Part shown: positions 43,982 through 53,918 of the stretch, in pieces
Layout of the letters: every line of letters starts with the position of its first letter
Numbering within the stretch: position 1 is the stretch's first letter
Assembly: GCF_001468225.1 (NCBI RefSeq)
Contig: NZ_LNRU01000001.1
Span: 372,001 to 436,000, forward strand
Direction of reading: 5' to 3'
Origin: Sphingopyxis sp. H053
Lineage (GTDB): Bacteria > Pseudomonadota > Alphaproteobacteria > Sphingomonadales > Sphingomonadaceae
DNA length: 64,000 nucleotides
Position numbers and translations under genes: made by a program
Notes under the pieces: model-generated
Told to the model about the DNA's origin: nothing
The model's database searches: none
Seen by the model: only the letters and a program-made list of their open reading frames with translations

Positions 43982-45994
43982 ATGACCATCCCGCATCCCG
44001 CACCCGAAACCGGTCCGATCCTTGGCAAGCTGTCGCTTGAGGCGCTGCCGCTGCACGAGCCGATCCTTGTCATCACCTTCATCGGCGTCGTCCTTGGCGG
44101 CATCGCCGTGCTCGGCCTGATCACCAAGTTCCGCCTCTGGGGCTATTTGTGGACCGAGTGGTTCACGACGGTCGATCACAAGCGCATCGGGATCATGTAT
44201 ATGATCCTGGGGCTTATCATGTTCCTGCGCGGCTTTGCCGATGCGATCATGATGCGGCTGCAGCAGGCGATGGCGTTCGGCGGGTCGGAGGGATACCTCA
44301 CCCCGCATCATTATGACCAGGTGTTCACCGCGCACGGCGTGATCATGATCTTCTTCGTCGCGATGCCGTTCATCACCGGGCTGATGAACTATGTCGTGCC
44401 GCTGCAGATCGGCGCGCGCGACGTCAGCTTCCCCTTCCTCAACAATTTCAGTTTCTGGATGACGACCGCGGGCGCGGTGCTGACGATGGTCTCGCTGTTT
44501 ATCGGCGAATATGCACAGACGGGCTGGCTCGCCTATCCGCCCTTGTCGGGGATCGCTTACAGCCCCAATGTCGGCGTCGACTATTATATCTGGGGCTTAC
44601 AGATAGCCGGCGTCGGCACCACCCTGTCGGGCATCAACCTGATCGTCACGATCCTGAAGCTGCGCGCGCCGGGCATGGGGCTGATGAAGATGCCCGTCTT
44701 CACCTGGACCTCGCTCTGCGCGAACATTCTGATCGTCGCGAGCTTCCCGATCCTGACCGCGACGCTCGTGCTGCTCACGCTCGACCGCTATGTCGGCACC
44801 AATTTCTTCACCAACGACCTCGGCGGGTCGCCGATGATGTATGTGAACCTGATCTGGATCTGGGGGCACCCCGAGGTCTATATCCTCGTGCTGCCGCTGT
44901 TCGGCGTCTTTTCCGAAGTCACCTCGACCTTCTCGGGCAAAAGGCTCTTCGGCTATACCTCGATGGTCTATGCGACGATCTGCATCACGATCCTGTCGTA
45001 TCTCGTGTGGCTGCACCATTTCTTCACCATGGGATCGGGGGCGAGCGTCAACAGCTTCTTCGGCATCACGACGATGGTGATTTCGATCCCGACGGGGGCC
45101 AAGCTCTTCAACTGGCTGTTCACCATGTACCGCGGCCGCATCCGCTTCGAATTGCCGATGATGTGGACGGTCGCCTTCATGCTGACCTTCGTCATCGGCG
45201 GCATGACCGGGGTGCTGCTCGCGGTGCCGCCCGCCGACTTTGTGCTCCACAACTCGCTGTTCCTGATCGCGCATTTCCACAATGTGATCATCGGCGGCGT
45301 GCTGTTCGGCCTGTTCGCGGCGATCAACTACTGGTGGCCCAAGGCATTCGGCTACAAGCTCGACGTGTTCTGGGGCAAGATCAGCTTCTGGTGCTGGGTG
45401 GTCGGCTTCTGGGTCGCCTTCACGCCGCTCTATATCCTCGGCCTGATGGGCGTGACGCGGCGCATGCGCGTGTTCGACGACCCGAGCCTGCAAATCTGGT
45501 TCGTGATCGCAGGCATCGGCGCGCTGATCGTCGCCGCGGGTATCGGCGCGATGCTGGTCCAGTTCGCCGTGAGCATCTGGCGCCGCAAGGAGCTGCGCGA
45601 CGAAACCGGCGGAGATCCGTGGGACGGCCGCACGCTCGAATGGGCGACCAGCTCGCCGCCGCCCGACTATAATTTCGCCTTCACGCCCGTCATCCACGAC
45701 CTCGACGCGTGGTACGACATGAAGACGCGCGGGCATCAGCGCCCGGTCGATGGCTATCGCGACATCCATATGCCGAGCAACACCGGGACGGGGATGATCC
45801 TGTCGGGCTTCTGCCTCGTCATGGGCTTTGCGCTGGTCTGGCACATCTGGTGGCTCGTCGCGCTGAGCTTTGCCGCGACGATCGTCGGCGCGATCTATCA
45901 CACCTTCAACTACAAGCGCGATTTCGACATCCCGGCGGCGACGGTCACCGCGGTCGAGGAAGCGCGGACCCGCCAGCTGGCGGCCGGAGCCTGA
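43982..45994 (+). CDS. cyoB: Cytochrome bo-type ubiquinol oxidase subunit I
   Basis: Catalytic haem-copper subunit, 670 aa, with about 15 membrane helices as in E. coli CyoB. Metal ligands are all visible: low-spin haem His in [10 protein letters not shown], CuB His with the cross-linked Tyr in [12 protein letters not shown], two CuB His in WLHHFFTMG, and the haem pair His in [10 protein letters not shown]. Proton-channel residues are preserved in the same stretches. It lies 15 bases after cyoA. Confidence 0.97.
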   Translation: MTIPHPAPETGPILGKLSLEALPLHEPILVITFIGVVLGGIAVLGLITKFRLWGYLWTEWFTTVDHKRIGIMYMILGLIMFLRGFADAIMMRLQQAMAFGGSEGYLTPHHYDQVFTAHGVIMIFFVAMPFITGLMNYVVPLQIGARDVSFPFLNNFSFWMTTAGAVLTMVSLFIGEYAQTGWLAYPPLSGIAYSPNVGVDYYIWGLQIAGVGTTLSGINLIVTILKLRAPGMGLMKMPVFTWTSLCANILIVASFPILTATLVLLTLDRYVGTNFFTNDLGGSPMMYVNLIWIWGHPEVYILVLPLFGVFSEVTSTFSGKRLFGYTSMVYATICITILSYLVWLHHFFTMGSGASVNSFFGITTMVISIPTGAKLFNWLFTMYRGRIRFELPMMWTVAFMLTFVIGGMTGVLLAVPPADFVLHNSLFLIAHFHNVIIGGVLFGLFAAINYWWPKAFGYKLDVFWGKISFWCWVVGFWVAFTPLYILGLMGVTRRMRVFDDPSLQIWFVIAGIGALIVAAGIGAMLVQFAVSIWRRKELRDETGGDPWDGRTLEWATSSPPPDYNFAFTPVIHDLDAWYDMKTRGHQRPVDGYRDIHMPSNTGTGMILSGFCLVMGFALVWHIWWLVALSFAATIVGAIYHTFNYKRDFDIPAATVTAVEEARTRQLAAGA

Positions 45995-45998
45995 TGCG

Positions 45999-46625
45999 AT
46001 GAGTGCCAAGACGATAACCGCCGACGCGCCCGTCCAGTTCTACGACCTCGACGAGCATGCGCATCCCGAGGGGCACAGCACGATGCTGGGCTTCTGGATT
46101 TATCTGATGAGCGACTGCCTCATCTTTGCGATCCTGTTTGCCTGCTATGCCGTGCTCGGCGGCAGCTATGCCGCGGGCCCGGCGCCGAAGGATCTGTTCG
46201 ACCTGAAGCTCATCGCGCTCAACACCGCGATGCTGCTCTTCTCGTCGATCACCTATGGTTTTGCGGTGCTGCAGATGCAGCAGGGCAAGGTGAAGGGCGT
46301 GCAGATCTGGCTTGCGGTCACAGCGCTGTTCGGGCTCGCCTTCCTCGGGATCGAGCTTTACGAATTCCACCATCTGATAGAGATCGGCGCGACGCCGCAG
46401 CGCAGCGCCTTCCTGTCGAGCTTCTTCACGCTCGTCGGCACGCACGGGCTGCACGTCACCTTTGGCATCATCTGGCTCGTCACGCTGATGTTTCAGCTGT
46501 CGAAGCACGGCCTGATCGCCGCGAACAAGCGCCGCGTGATGTGCCTCAGCATGTTCTGGCACTTCCTCGACGTCGTGTGGATCGGCGTCTTCACCTTTGT
46601 CTATCTGATGGGAGTGCTGCGATGA
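45999..46625 (+). CDS. cyoC: Cytochrome bo-type ubiquinol oxidase subunit III
   Basis: 208 aa, five-helix subunit III of the quinol oxidase. Typical segments are [19 protein letters not shown] and, near the C terminus, [21 protein letters not shown]. It stabilises the catalytic core. ATG 45999 starts 4 bases after the cyoB stop; its own stop overlaps cyoD by ATGA. Confidence 0.96.
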   Translation: MSAKTITADAPVQFYDLDEHAHPEGHSTMLGFWIYLMSDCLIFAILFACYAVLGGSYAAGPAPKDLFDLKLIALNTAMLLFSSITYGFAVLQMQQGKVKGVQIWLAVTALFGLAFLGIELYEFHHLIEIGATPQRSAFLSSFFTLVGTHGLHVTFGIIWLVTLMFQLSKHGLIAANKRRVMCLSMFWHFLDVVWIGVFTFVYLMGVLR

Positions 46626-47020
46626 GCCACGATCCTCACGCCGCGCACGGCCATCACGAGATCGAGATGCCGCACGCATCGATGCGCGACTATGTCATCG
46701 GCTTTGTCCTGTCGGTGATCCTGACCGCGATCCCCTTCTGGCTGGTGATGACGATGCCATTGAGCGCGGGGGCGACGGGCGCGATCATCATGGGCTTTGC
46801 GGTGGTGCAGATCGTCGTCCACATGGTCTTCTTCCTCCATATGACGCCAAAGGCCGAGGGCGGCTGGTCGCTGACCTCGCTGATCTTCACGGTGATCGTC
46901 GTCGTGATCATGCTCGCGGGCTCGCTGTGGGTGATGCACCACCTCAACACCAATATGATGCCGATGCCGCACGAACCGACGAGTCAGACGGTGGGCACGA
47001 CGACGGGCCAGGTGCCGTGA
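46622..47020 (+). CDS. cyoD: Cytochrome bo-type ubiquinol oxidase subunit IV
   Basis: 132 aa small subunit IV with three helices and the family segment [14 protein letters not shown]. It helps CuB site assembly in the bo oxidase. The His-rich N terminus ([17 protein letters not shown]) could bind metal. The stop overlaps the surf1 start (GTGA). Confidence 0.94.
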   Translation: MSHDPHAAHGHHEIEMPHASMRDYVIGFVLSVILTAIPFWLVMTMPLSAGATGAIIMGFAVVQIVVHMVFFLHMTPKAEGGWSLTSLIFTVIVVVIMLAGSLWVMHHLNTNMMPMPHEPTSQTVGTTTGQVP

Positions 47021-47718
47021 CACGCACCCGCCGCGCGGCCTTTGCCGCGGCGGCGCTGATCGCGGCCGTGGCCCTCGCGGCGCTCGGCGTCTGGCAGCTC
47101 GAACGGCGCGTGTGGAAGCATGAGTTGGTCGCGGCGGTCGAGGCGCGCATCCATGCGGCGCCCGTCGCGGCGCCGTGGCCGAGTGCGTGGGATGCCGTCG
47201 ATGCGAAGAATGACGCTTATCTTCGCGTGACCGCGACCGGGCAGTTCCGCCATGATCGCGAGACGCTGGTGCAGGCGGTGACCGATCGTGGTCCCGGCTT
47301 CTGGGTGCTGACCCCGCTTGAAACGCCGGGGTTCACGTTGCTCGTCAATCGCGGCTTCGTGCCGAAGGATCGGCGCGATGCGGCGGCGCGCGCGGCGGGC
47401 AATGTCGCGGGGTCGGTGACGGTCACCGGGCTGCTGCGCATCACCGAGCCCGAGGGCGCCTTCCTGCGCTCAAACGATCCCGCCGCCGACCGCTGGTTTT
47501 CGCGCGATGTCGCGGCGATCGCAAAGGCGAGGGGATTGCAGGGCGCCGCCCCCTATTTCGTCGACGCCGATGCCAGGCCCAATCCCGGCGGCTATCCGGT
47601 CGGCGGGCTCACCGTCGTACGCTTTCCCGACAATCATCTGGTCTATGCGCTGACCTGGTTTGCGCTTTGTGCGCTCAGCCTCTTTTTTGCGTGGCGGCTG
47701 TGGCGTATTCGCGATTGA
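47017..47718 (+). CDS. SURF1-family oxidase assembly protein
   Basis: 233 aa, two membrane helices (about residues 8-24 and 210-228) flanking a periplasmic domain, the SURF1 arrangement. Conserved marks are ALGVWQLERRVWK near the N terminus, GFWVLTPLETPGFTLLVNRGFVP, and PNPGGYPVGGLTVVRFPDNHLVYALTWF at the end. SURF1 helps insert haem a or o into subunit I. Placement inside the cyo operon points to a quinol-oxidase-dedicated copy like Surf1q of Paracoccus. The GTG start at 47017 overlaps cyoD. Confidence 0.92.
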   Translation: MTRTRRAAFAAAALIAAVALAALGVWQLERRVWKHELVAAVEARIHAAPVAAPWPSAWDAVDAKNDAYLRVTATGQFRHDRETLVQAVTDRGPGFWVLTPLETPGFTLLVNRGFVPKDRRDAAARAAGNVAGSVTVTGLLRITEPEGAFLRSNDPAADRWFSRDVAAIAKARGLQGAAPYFVDADARPNPGGYPVGGLTVVRFPDNHLVYALTWFALCALSLFFAWRLWRIRD

Positions 47719-49025
47719 TGACCCGCCCGACCATCCCGCCGACCACGCCTTCGAGGGCGCCCGCCGGTCGCCGCAACATGACGCTGCTGATCCAGCTGCG
47801 CTGGATTGCGGTCGGGGGGCAGCTTGCGACGATCGGCATCGTCAGCGGGCCGATGGGGATCGCGCTGCCGCACGCGCCGCTGCTCGCCGCGATCATGGTG
47901 CTGATCGCGATCAACTTCGCGAGCATCGCGTTGCTCCGCCGCGGCCGCGCGGTGACCAATGCCGAGCTGACCGCGGTGCTGCTGTTCGACGTCGCGGCGC
48001 TCGGGTGGCAGCTCCACCACAGCGGCGGGCTCGCCAACCCCTTCGCCTCGCTGTTCCTGCTGCAGGTCGTGATCGGCGCGATCCTGCTCACCCCGCGCTC
48101 GTCGTGGGCGATCGTCGTCGCGGCGCTTGCCGCGCTCGCGGCGCTGCGGGTCGATCCGACGCCGCTCGTGCTGCCGCCCGCCTATGCCGCCGATCCGATG
48201 GGGCTGTATCTGAAAGGCAGCTTCGTCTGCTTCCTGCTCATCGCGGTGCTGTTCGTCGCCTTCGTCACGCGGATCAACCGCAATTTGCGCGACAGCGATG
48301 CGGCGCTCGCGACGAGCCGCCAGCGCGCGGCGGAGGAGGACCATATTGTGCGCATGGGGCTGCTCGCGTCGGGCGCGGCGCATGAGCTCGGGACGCCGCT
48401 GTCGACACTGTCGGTGCTGATCGGCGACTGGAAGGCGGCGCCGCGGCTCGCAAAGGATCGCGAGATGCAGGAGGATCTCGCCGACATGGACGCCGCGGTG
48501 CAGCGCTGCAAGGCGATCGTCAGCGGCATTTTGATGTCGGCGGGCGAGGCGCGCGGCGAGGCGCCGCAATTGACGACGATGCGCGCCTCGTTCAACGAGA
48601 TCGTCGCGCACACCCGCGCGGTGCGCCGCCCCGGCACGGTCGAATTCAACGATCGCTTCGGTGCCGACGTCGCGATCGTGTCGGACCCCGCGCTGCGGCA
48701 GGTGATCGGCAACGTGCTCGACAATGCGGCCGAGGTGTCGCCCGACTGGACAAGCTTCACGACGTCGCGTGACGGCGACATGCTGGTGATCGAGATCGCC
48801 GACCGCGGCCCGGGCTTCAGTCCGGAGATGTTGGAGAATTTCGGCCAGCCCTATCGTTCGACCAAGGGACGGCCCGGTGGCGGGCTTGGCCTGTTCTTGC
48901 TCGTTAATGTGCTGCGCAAGCTCGGCGGCGGCGCCAGCGTCGCCAATCGCGATGCGGGCGGCGCGCTGGTGCGGATGTTCCTGCCGATTTCGGCGCTCGC
49001 CCCGCCCGGTGGAGACAAGGCATGA
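47718..49025 (+). CDS. regB: Redox-sensing histidine kinase RegB/PrrB/ActS
   Basis: 435 aa membrane kinase controlling respiratory genes according to redox state. Six hydrophobic helices lie in residues 25-185. The quinone-binding signature GGxxNPF is present as GGLANPF (103-109). The H-box ASGAAHELGTPLSTL carries phospho-His222, and the redox-active Cys of RegB (C265) matches Cys264 in VQRCKAIVSG. ATP-binding boxes include NVLDNAAEVS, DRGPGFSPEM and GGGLGLFLLVNVL. The start overlaps the surf1 stop (ATGA) and the stop overlaps regA. Being co-transcribed with cyoABCD suggests direct feedback between quinone pool and oxidase expression. Confidence 0.93.
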   Translation: MTRPTIPPTTPSRAPAGRRNMTLLIQLRWIAVGGQLATIGIVSGPMGIALPHAPLLAAIMVLIAINFASIALLRRGRAVTNAELTAVLLFDVAALGWQLHHSGGLANPFASLFLLQVVIGAILLTPRSSWAIVVAALAALAALRVDPTPLVLPPAYAADPMGLYLKGSFVCFLLIAVLFVAFVTRINRNLRDSDAALATSRQRAAEEDHIVRMGLLASGAAHELGTPLSTLSVLIGDWKAAPRLAKDREMQEDLADMDAAVQRCKAIVSGILMSAGEARGEAPQLTTMRASFNEIVAHTRAVRRPGTVEFNDRFGADVAIVSDPALRQVIGNVLDNAAEVSPDWTSFTTSRDGDMLVIEIADRGPGFSPEMLENFGQPYRSTKGRPGGGLGLFLLVNVLRKLGGGASVANRDAGGALVRMFLPISALAPPGGDKA

Positions 49026-49555
49026 CCGAGACGCGCCAATTGCTGATCGTCGAGGACGACGACGCCTTCGCCCGCACGCTGAAACGCTCGTTCGAGCGGC
49101 GCGGCTATGCGGTAGAGGCCGCGCACAGCCCCGAGGAGATGGACACGCTGCTCACGACGTTCCGGCCGGGCTATGCGGTCGTCGACCTCAAGCTCGGCGG
49201 CGCATCGGGACTCGCGTGCGTGCAGACGCTGCGCGCGCTCGACCCGGAGATGCGGATCGTCGTGCTCACGGGCTTTGCGAGCATCGCCACCGCGGTCGAG
49301 GCGATCAAGCTCGGCGCCTCCTATTATCTCGCCAAGCCCTCGAACACCGACGACATCGAGGCGGCGTTCGACCGCAGCGAAGGCAATGCCGAAACGCCGG
49401 TGGGCGACCGCCAGTCGTCGATCAAGACCGTCGAGTGGGAGCATATCCACCAGGTTTTGGTCGAGACCGATTTCAACATTTCGGAGACCGCGCGCCGGCT
49501 CGGGATGCACCGGCGCACGCTCGCGCGGAAGCTCGAGAAACGGCAGATACGCTAG
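49022..49555 (+). CDS. regA: Response regulator RegA/PrrA/ActR
   Basis: 177 aa partner of RegB. The receiver has the acidic cluster EDDD (11-14), phospho-Asp55 in VVDLKLG, and Thr/Lys in VLTGFAS and LAKPS. The short C-terminal Fis-type DNA-binding helix-turn-helix SETARRLGMHRRTLARKLEKR is almost invariant in the RegA family. It overlaps regB by 4 bases, ending the seven-gene cyo-surf1-reg operon. Confidence 0.95.
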   Translation: MTETRQLLIVEDDDAFARTLKRSFERRGYAVEAAHSPEEMDTLLTTFRPGYAVVDLKLGGASGLACVQTLRALDPEMRIVVLTGFASIATAVEAIKLGASYYLAKPSNTDDIEAAFDRSEGNAETPVGDRQSSIKTVEWEHIHQVLVETDFNISETARRLGMHRRTLARKLEKRQIR

Positions 49556-49586
49556 CGCAACGGGCGCCAACCCCGATCCGTTCGCC

Positions 49587-49656
49587 CTGAGCTTGTCGAA
49601 GGGCCGTTCTCTCTTTTGACGTTGCCAGAAGAAGAACGGTGCTTCGACAAGCTCAG
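49587..49656. repeat. REP-like inverted pair
   Basis: CTGAGCTTGTCGAAG (49587-49601) and its exact reverse complement (49642-49656) flank about 40 bases that themselves contain GTTCT/AGAAC arms, making a long stem-loop. It lies between the convergent regA and peptidase genes. Words of this kind are dispersed repeats in many proteobacteria; the hairpin may also end transcription from both sides. Confidence 0.75.
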
Positions 49657-49684
49657 CACAAACGGACTTGGGTGTTGAGCCGAG

Positions 49685-51796
49685 CTATTTCTTCTCCACC
49701 AGTTCGCGCAGCAGGAAGCCGTGGAGCATCGCGGCGCGCACCGCATCCTCGGCGTGATCGGCGCCGACCGAATGGCCGCCCTCGATATATTCGTGATAAT
49801 AGACGCGGTTGCCGTTTTCCATCAGCCGCGCGGCATATTTGCGCGCGTGGCCGGGGTGGACGCGGTCGTCCTTGGTCGAAAGATAGAGGAAGATCGGCGG
49901 ATATTTTACGCCCTTGCGGATGTTCTGATACGGCGAATATTTCGACAGGAACGCCCAATCCCCTGGCACGTCGGGATCGCCATATTCGGCGACCCATGAC
50001 GCGCCCGCGAGCATCTTGTCGTAACGCCACATATCCTTGATCGGTGAGCCCGAGATCACCGCGCCGTAGAGGTCGGGACGCTGCGTCATCGCCGCGCCGA
50101 CGAGCACGCCGCCGTTCGAGCGGCCCGAGATCGCGATCTCGCCCTTCGCGCTGACCCCGGTTTTCACCAGATCCTCGGCGACCGCGTGGAGATCGTCGAA
50201 GCTCGCCTGCCGCTTTTCGCGCAGCGCCGCCTGATGCCAGGCGGGGCCATATTCGCCGCCGCCGCGGATGCCCGCAAGGACATAGGCGTTGCCGTCCTCG
50301 ACCCAGAAGAGGCCGAGCGGGCCGGCGCGGTAGGGCTGGCCGGTGAGATAGCCCGGCGTCTGCGCGGCGCGGAAGCCGCCATAGGCGTGGACGAGCGCGG
50401 GGACGGGGCCGGTCGAGCCCTTCTTGCGCGCGAGGAAATAGGGGATTTTCGTGCCGTCCTTCGACGTTGCGAAGCGCTTTTCGACGGTCATGTCCTTCGC
50501 GTCGAAGGTCGCGGGCAGGCTCTGCACGGCCTGCGGCGCCTTGCCTTCGGACACGGCGTAGAGCGTCGGGGGCATCAGCATCGTTTCGGCCGATGCGAGG
50601 ACGATGTCGCGTTTGCCCACGGTGCCGGCGATGGTGACGGTGGCGTTCGCGGCGAGCGGAACCTCCTTCTGGCTCCACTGGCCGGTCTTCGGGTCGCGGC
50701 GGAGCGCGAACAGCTTGCCTTCGACATCGTCGAGCGCCTTCACCCACAGGATATTGTCGGTCGCCGAGACATTCTCGATCGCCTGCGCCTTCGTCGGGGT
50801 CATCGCGGTGACGATCGGCACCTGCCGGTCGGCCGACATATCGGCGAGCGACAGCGAGGCGAGCGAGCCCGCGGGGATATTCGCCCAATCCTTGTTGAGG
50901 AAGATGATCAGCTGGCCGTCGACGACGTCGCGCACGCTGGCGGTGTCGGGGACGATTGACGAGATATAGCGCGACCCGTCGGCGTTCGGCAGCTTGATGT
51001 CGGCGGTGTAGAAGGTCTTGCCGCGGCTGATCATCGGCCAGCGCTTGTCGCCGTCGGTGAAGGCGAAGACGTTCATGCCGACGTCCTCGGTTTCGCCTTC
51101 GGCAACGGTTTCGGCCGACGCTAGCGGCGTGCCGCGTTTCCAGCGCTTGACGATGCGCGGATAGCCCGACGCGGTCATGCTGCCCGCGCCATAGTCGGTC
51201 GCGACGAGCAGGGTGTCGGCATTTTCCCACGTCACGCTGCTCTTCGCCTGCGGCAGGGTGAAACCGTCGCCCACGAAGCTTTTGGTCGTGCGGTCCCATT
51301 CGCGGACGATGTCGGCGTCGGTGCCGCCGGGGCTCAGCGAGACAAGGCAGCGTTTGTAATCTGGCGCGAGGCAGTCGGCGCCGTGCCAGACCCAGCTCTG
51401 CTTCTCGGCCTTGCCAAGCGCGTCGACGTCGATCAGCGTTGTCCAGACGGGCTTGCCGGCAAGGTAAGCGTCGAGCGGGCTCTGGCGCCAGATTCCACGC
51501 GGATTGTTCGCGTCGCGCCAGAAATTGGTGATGGTTTCGCCCATGACCTCGCCGGGCTCGGCGATCTGCCGGTCGTCGTCGAGGATTTCGCGCGCGCGCT
51601 TGCGGTCGGCCTCGAAACCCGGGCGGGCGGTGATCAGCTTGTCGGTTGCCGCATTTTCCTTTTTGACCCAACCCAGCGCTTTCGAGCCTTCGATATCCTC
51701 GAGCCAGAGGTAGGGATCCTCGTCTTGCGGCGCGGCGGTGGCGACGGCGGTGATCGAACAGCTGAGGGCAAGCGCGGCAAGGCTGGCGCGGATCAT
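49685..51796 (-). CDS. Prolyl oligopeptidase family serine peptidase (S9A)
   Basis: 703 aa exported peptidase. A signal peptide (MIRASLAALALSCSITAVATAAP) precedes a beta-propeller of about 400 residues (starting PYLWLEDIEGSKALGWVK) and a C-terminal alpha/beta hydrolase domain. The triad is readable: Ser in SGRSNGGVLVGA, Asp in STKDDRVHPGHA, His in EGGHSVGA. It cleaves short proline-containing peptides in the periplasm. Start 51796 is chosen for the signal peptide; 19 more codons are open upstream but add nothing recognisable. Confidence 0.92.
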   Translation of the reverse strand: MIRASLAALALSCSITAVATAAPQDEDPYLWLEDIEGSKALGWVKKENAATDKLITARPGFEADRKRAREILDDDRQIAEPGEVMGETITNFWRDANNPRGIWRQSPLDAYLAGKPVWTTLIDVDALGKAEKQSWVWHGADCLAPDYKRCLVSLSPGGTDADIVREWDRTTKSFVGDGFTLPQAKSSVTWENADTLLVATDYGAGSMTASGYPRIVKRWKRGTPLASAETVAEGETEDVGMNVFAFTDGDKRWPMISRGKTFYTADIKLPNADGSRYISSIVPDTASVRDVVDGQLIIFLNKDWANIPAGSLASLSLADMSADRQVPIVTAMTPTKAQAIENVSATDNILWVKALDDVEGKLFALRRDPKTGQWSQKEVPLAANATVTIAGTVGKRDIVLASAETMLMPPTLYAVSEGKAPQAVQSLPATFDAKDMTVEKRFATSKDGTKIPYFLARKKGSTGPVPALVHAYGGFRAAQTPGYLTGQPYRAGPLGLFWVEDGNAYVLAGIRGGGEYGPAWHQAALREKRQASFDDLHAVAEDLVKTGVSAKGEIAISGRSNGGVLVGAAMTQRPDLYGAVISGSPIKDMWRYDKMLAGASWVAEYGDPDVPGDWAFLSKYSPYQNIRKGVKYPPIFLYLSTKDDRVHPGHARKYAARLMENGNRVYYHEYIEGGHSVGADHAEDAVRAAMLHGFLLRELVEKK

Positions 51797-51871
51797 TCGG
51801 AAAGTCTCCCCTGGGGTGTGGAGGCGCTGTGCTAGCAGCATTAGACACCCCAAGGGAAGGAGGCGCAGCGC

Positions 51872-52297
51872 CTATTGATCGATGATGATCGTGCCCGGGT
51901 GATGCTTGTCGAGATGCTTCTTGATGATCCGAAGGTTGCGCGTGTTCGAGCGGAAGAAGAAGTCGAACGCGTCGCCGACGAGCGGAACGGCGCCGAGCGC
52001 GGTGTCGACGCCGAGATTGCCGACCATGCGCCAGATCTTCCACTTCGGCATGCCGAGGTTGCGCGCTTCCCAGATGAGGTAGGCGCCCATCGTCGCGGCG
52101 ATGACGTCGCCGACGACGGGGACGAGGCCGACGATCGCGTCGAGGCCGACCGGGCGGTTGATACCGGGGATGATAAAGCTGCGTTCGAGTAGGATTTCGA
52201 GCGTCTCGACGCGCTTGCGGAGCGCCGCGGGATCGTTCCGATTGGAAATCAGCGCGTCGAAGATCGCGTCGGGATTGGGCGGCGTCGAAGGGGCCAT
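51872..52297 (-). CDS. DUF4112 small membrane-associated protein
   Basis: 141 aa, two hydrophobic stretches (about 50-75 and 90-112) with the family pattern VGLDAIVGLVPVVGDVIAATMGAYLIWEA and GNLGVDTALGAVPLVGDAFDFFF. These duplicated VPxVGD turns define DUF4112. Function is unknown; many alphaproteobacteria carry it as a single gene near membrane-transport or peptidase genes. Confidence 0.88.
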   Translation of the reverse strand: MAPSTPPNPDAIFDALISNRNDPAALRKRVETLEILLERSFIIPGINRPVGLDAIVGLVPVVGDVIAATMGAYLIWEARNLGMPKWKIWRMVGNLGVDTALGAVPLVGDAFDFFFRSNTRNLRIIKKHLDKHHPGTIIIDQ

Positions 52298-52339
52298 CGG
52301 GGTCCTTTCACAAGCGCTCGAAGGTGCAGCGCCACTGTA

Positions 52340-53857
52340 TTAGTTAGGTAAGGCGATCAGATGATTCAATGGGTGCTGTGCGCGGCCGTTGGCACGCAGC
52401 CCGGTCAGGCGCTGCGACGCGACCGACCAGCGGAGCGGCGTCGCGAGCGGAATGAAGGGGGCATAGCGGGCGAGCACCGCCTCGGCCTCGCTCACCTGCA
52501 CCCGGCGCTGGCCGGCGTCGATATTGGCCGTCGCCTGGTCGATCAGCTCCTGCGCCTCGCGGTTGCAGAGCGTGTCGCGGCGGCACGAGAGGCGGCGGAG
52601 CGCCCACAGCGCATCGTCGTTCGGCGCGATTTCGTCGATCAGGCGGAGGTCGGCGGCCGACGCCATCGGGACGCGCTGGCTCGGCACGCCGATCGCTTTG
52701 AAATCGGCCGAGACGTAAGCGAAGAGGATGCGCCCGCCGGGGGTGTCGGGGACGGCGATGCGCAGCGGTTCGATCTCGCGTCCGGCGGCGCGCCAGGCGT
52801 CGACGGCGCGCTTCGCCTGCGCGAGGCGCGACGCCTCGTCATATTCGGCCCAAGTGGGGACGAGCGGCGCGGGGCCGCCGTCGCGCGCGTAGAGCGACGG
52901 GCGGAGCGTGACCTGCGGCTGCCATTCGGAGAGCCCGAACGCCTCGATCAGCCGCTCGCGCCGGATCGCGCGGACGAGTGCGTCGCGGTTGGCGTCGATC
53001 GCGAGGAAACCCTCGGCGCGGACGAACGACAGGCCGAACAGGCCGGGGACGGGATCGACGACCAGGCGCGAACGGCCGATGTTCGACGCCGCGAAATAGG
53101 GCAGGGTCGAAAAACGCCCGCCGATGACGCCATCGGCATAGCCGTTCTTGAATCGCGCGAGCGCGCCCGCGGGTGATGTGCCGACCAGCTCGATCGACGC
53201 GGCGGGGTCGTTCGCGGCGGCTTCGGCGGCCTCGGGGTCTTCGGCGAGCGGGTCGGGGACGGGCGAGAGCAGCACCGCACGCCCGATCCTGCGCGCGCGC
53301 ATCGGTCCCCAGCCCATGCCCTTGTTGACGATCGCCATCGAGGGCTGCGCGAGCAGTTCGAGGATCGCGGGCTGCGGCACCGAAAGGCGGATTTCGATCA
53401 CGGTGTCGGTCATCGCCTTGATCGTCTCGATCTCGGGGAAATCGTTTTTCAGGACGTGACGGCTGGCTGGCGCCAGATAGGAGCGCAGGATCGCGGCGAC
53501 ATCCTCGGCGGTGACCTTGCGCCCGTTGGTCCATTTGGCTTCGCGCAGGCGGAAAATATAGCTGCGCCCGTCGGTGGTCACGGTCCAGCGATCGGCGAGC
53601 CCGGTGTCGATCTGACCCTCGCCGTCATAGCTGACGAGCCCTTGCGAGGTCGCGTTAAGCAGCGCCGCGTTGGCGGACGAGAGTTCGCCGTTGAGCGGAG
53701 TCGCCGCGGGATTGAGCGAGCCCATCGCGGCAATCCTTACCGGGCCGCGCTCGCCGAACAGGCCACAACTCGTGAGCGACAGGATCGCGAGGCCGGCGAT
53801 GATCCTGTGCAGGCGTGCTTTCGTCCCGAACGTCGATATGTCTGTTTTTAGCGGCAT
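52340..53857 (-). CDS. Peptide-type ABC solute-binding lipoprotein
   Basis: 505 aa periplasmic binding protein of the SBP_bac_5 (DppA/OppA) family. The lipobox LTSC gives a lipidated Cys31. Family segments are SYDGEGQIDTGLADRWTVTTDG, YIFRLREAKWTNGRKVTAEDV and NREAQELIDQATANIDAGQRR. No permease or ATPase for peptide import is next to it, so it either works with a distant transporter or has another role, such as sensing. It stands between the DUF4112 gene and a hydrolase gene. Confidence 0.88.
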   Translation of the reverse strand: MPLKTDISTFGTKARLHRIIAGLAILSLTSCGLFGERGPVRIAAMGSLNPAATPLNGELSSANAALLNATSQGLVSYDGEGQIDTGLADRWTVTTDGRSYIFRLREAKWTNGRKVTAEDVAAILRSYLAPASRHVLKNDFPEIETIKAMTDTVIEIRLSVPQPAILELLAQPSMAIVNKGMGWGPMRARRIGRAVLLSPVPDPLAEDPEAAEAAANDPAASIELVGTSPAGALARFKNGYADGVIGGRFSTLPYFAASNIGRSRLVVDPVPGLFGLSFVRAEGFLAIDANRDALVRAIRRERLIEAFGLSEWQPQVTLRPSLYARDGGPAPLVPTWAEYDEASRLAQAKRAVDAWRAAGREIEPLRIAVPDTPGGRILFAYVSADFKAIGVPSQRVPMASAADLRLIDEIAPNDDALWALRRLSCRRDTLCNREAQELIDQATANIDAGQRRVQVSEAEAVLARYAPFIPLATPLRWSVASQRLTGLRANGRAQHPLNHLIALPN

Positions 53858-53918
53858 CGGCGGCCATCATAATGATGCCGGGCAAAACCGGAAGTGGGCA
53901 TCCGGGCGATCGGCGAAC

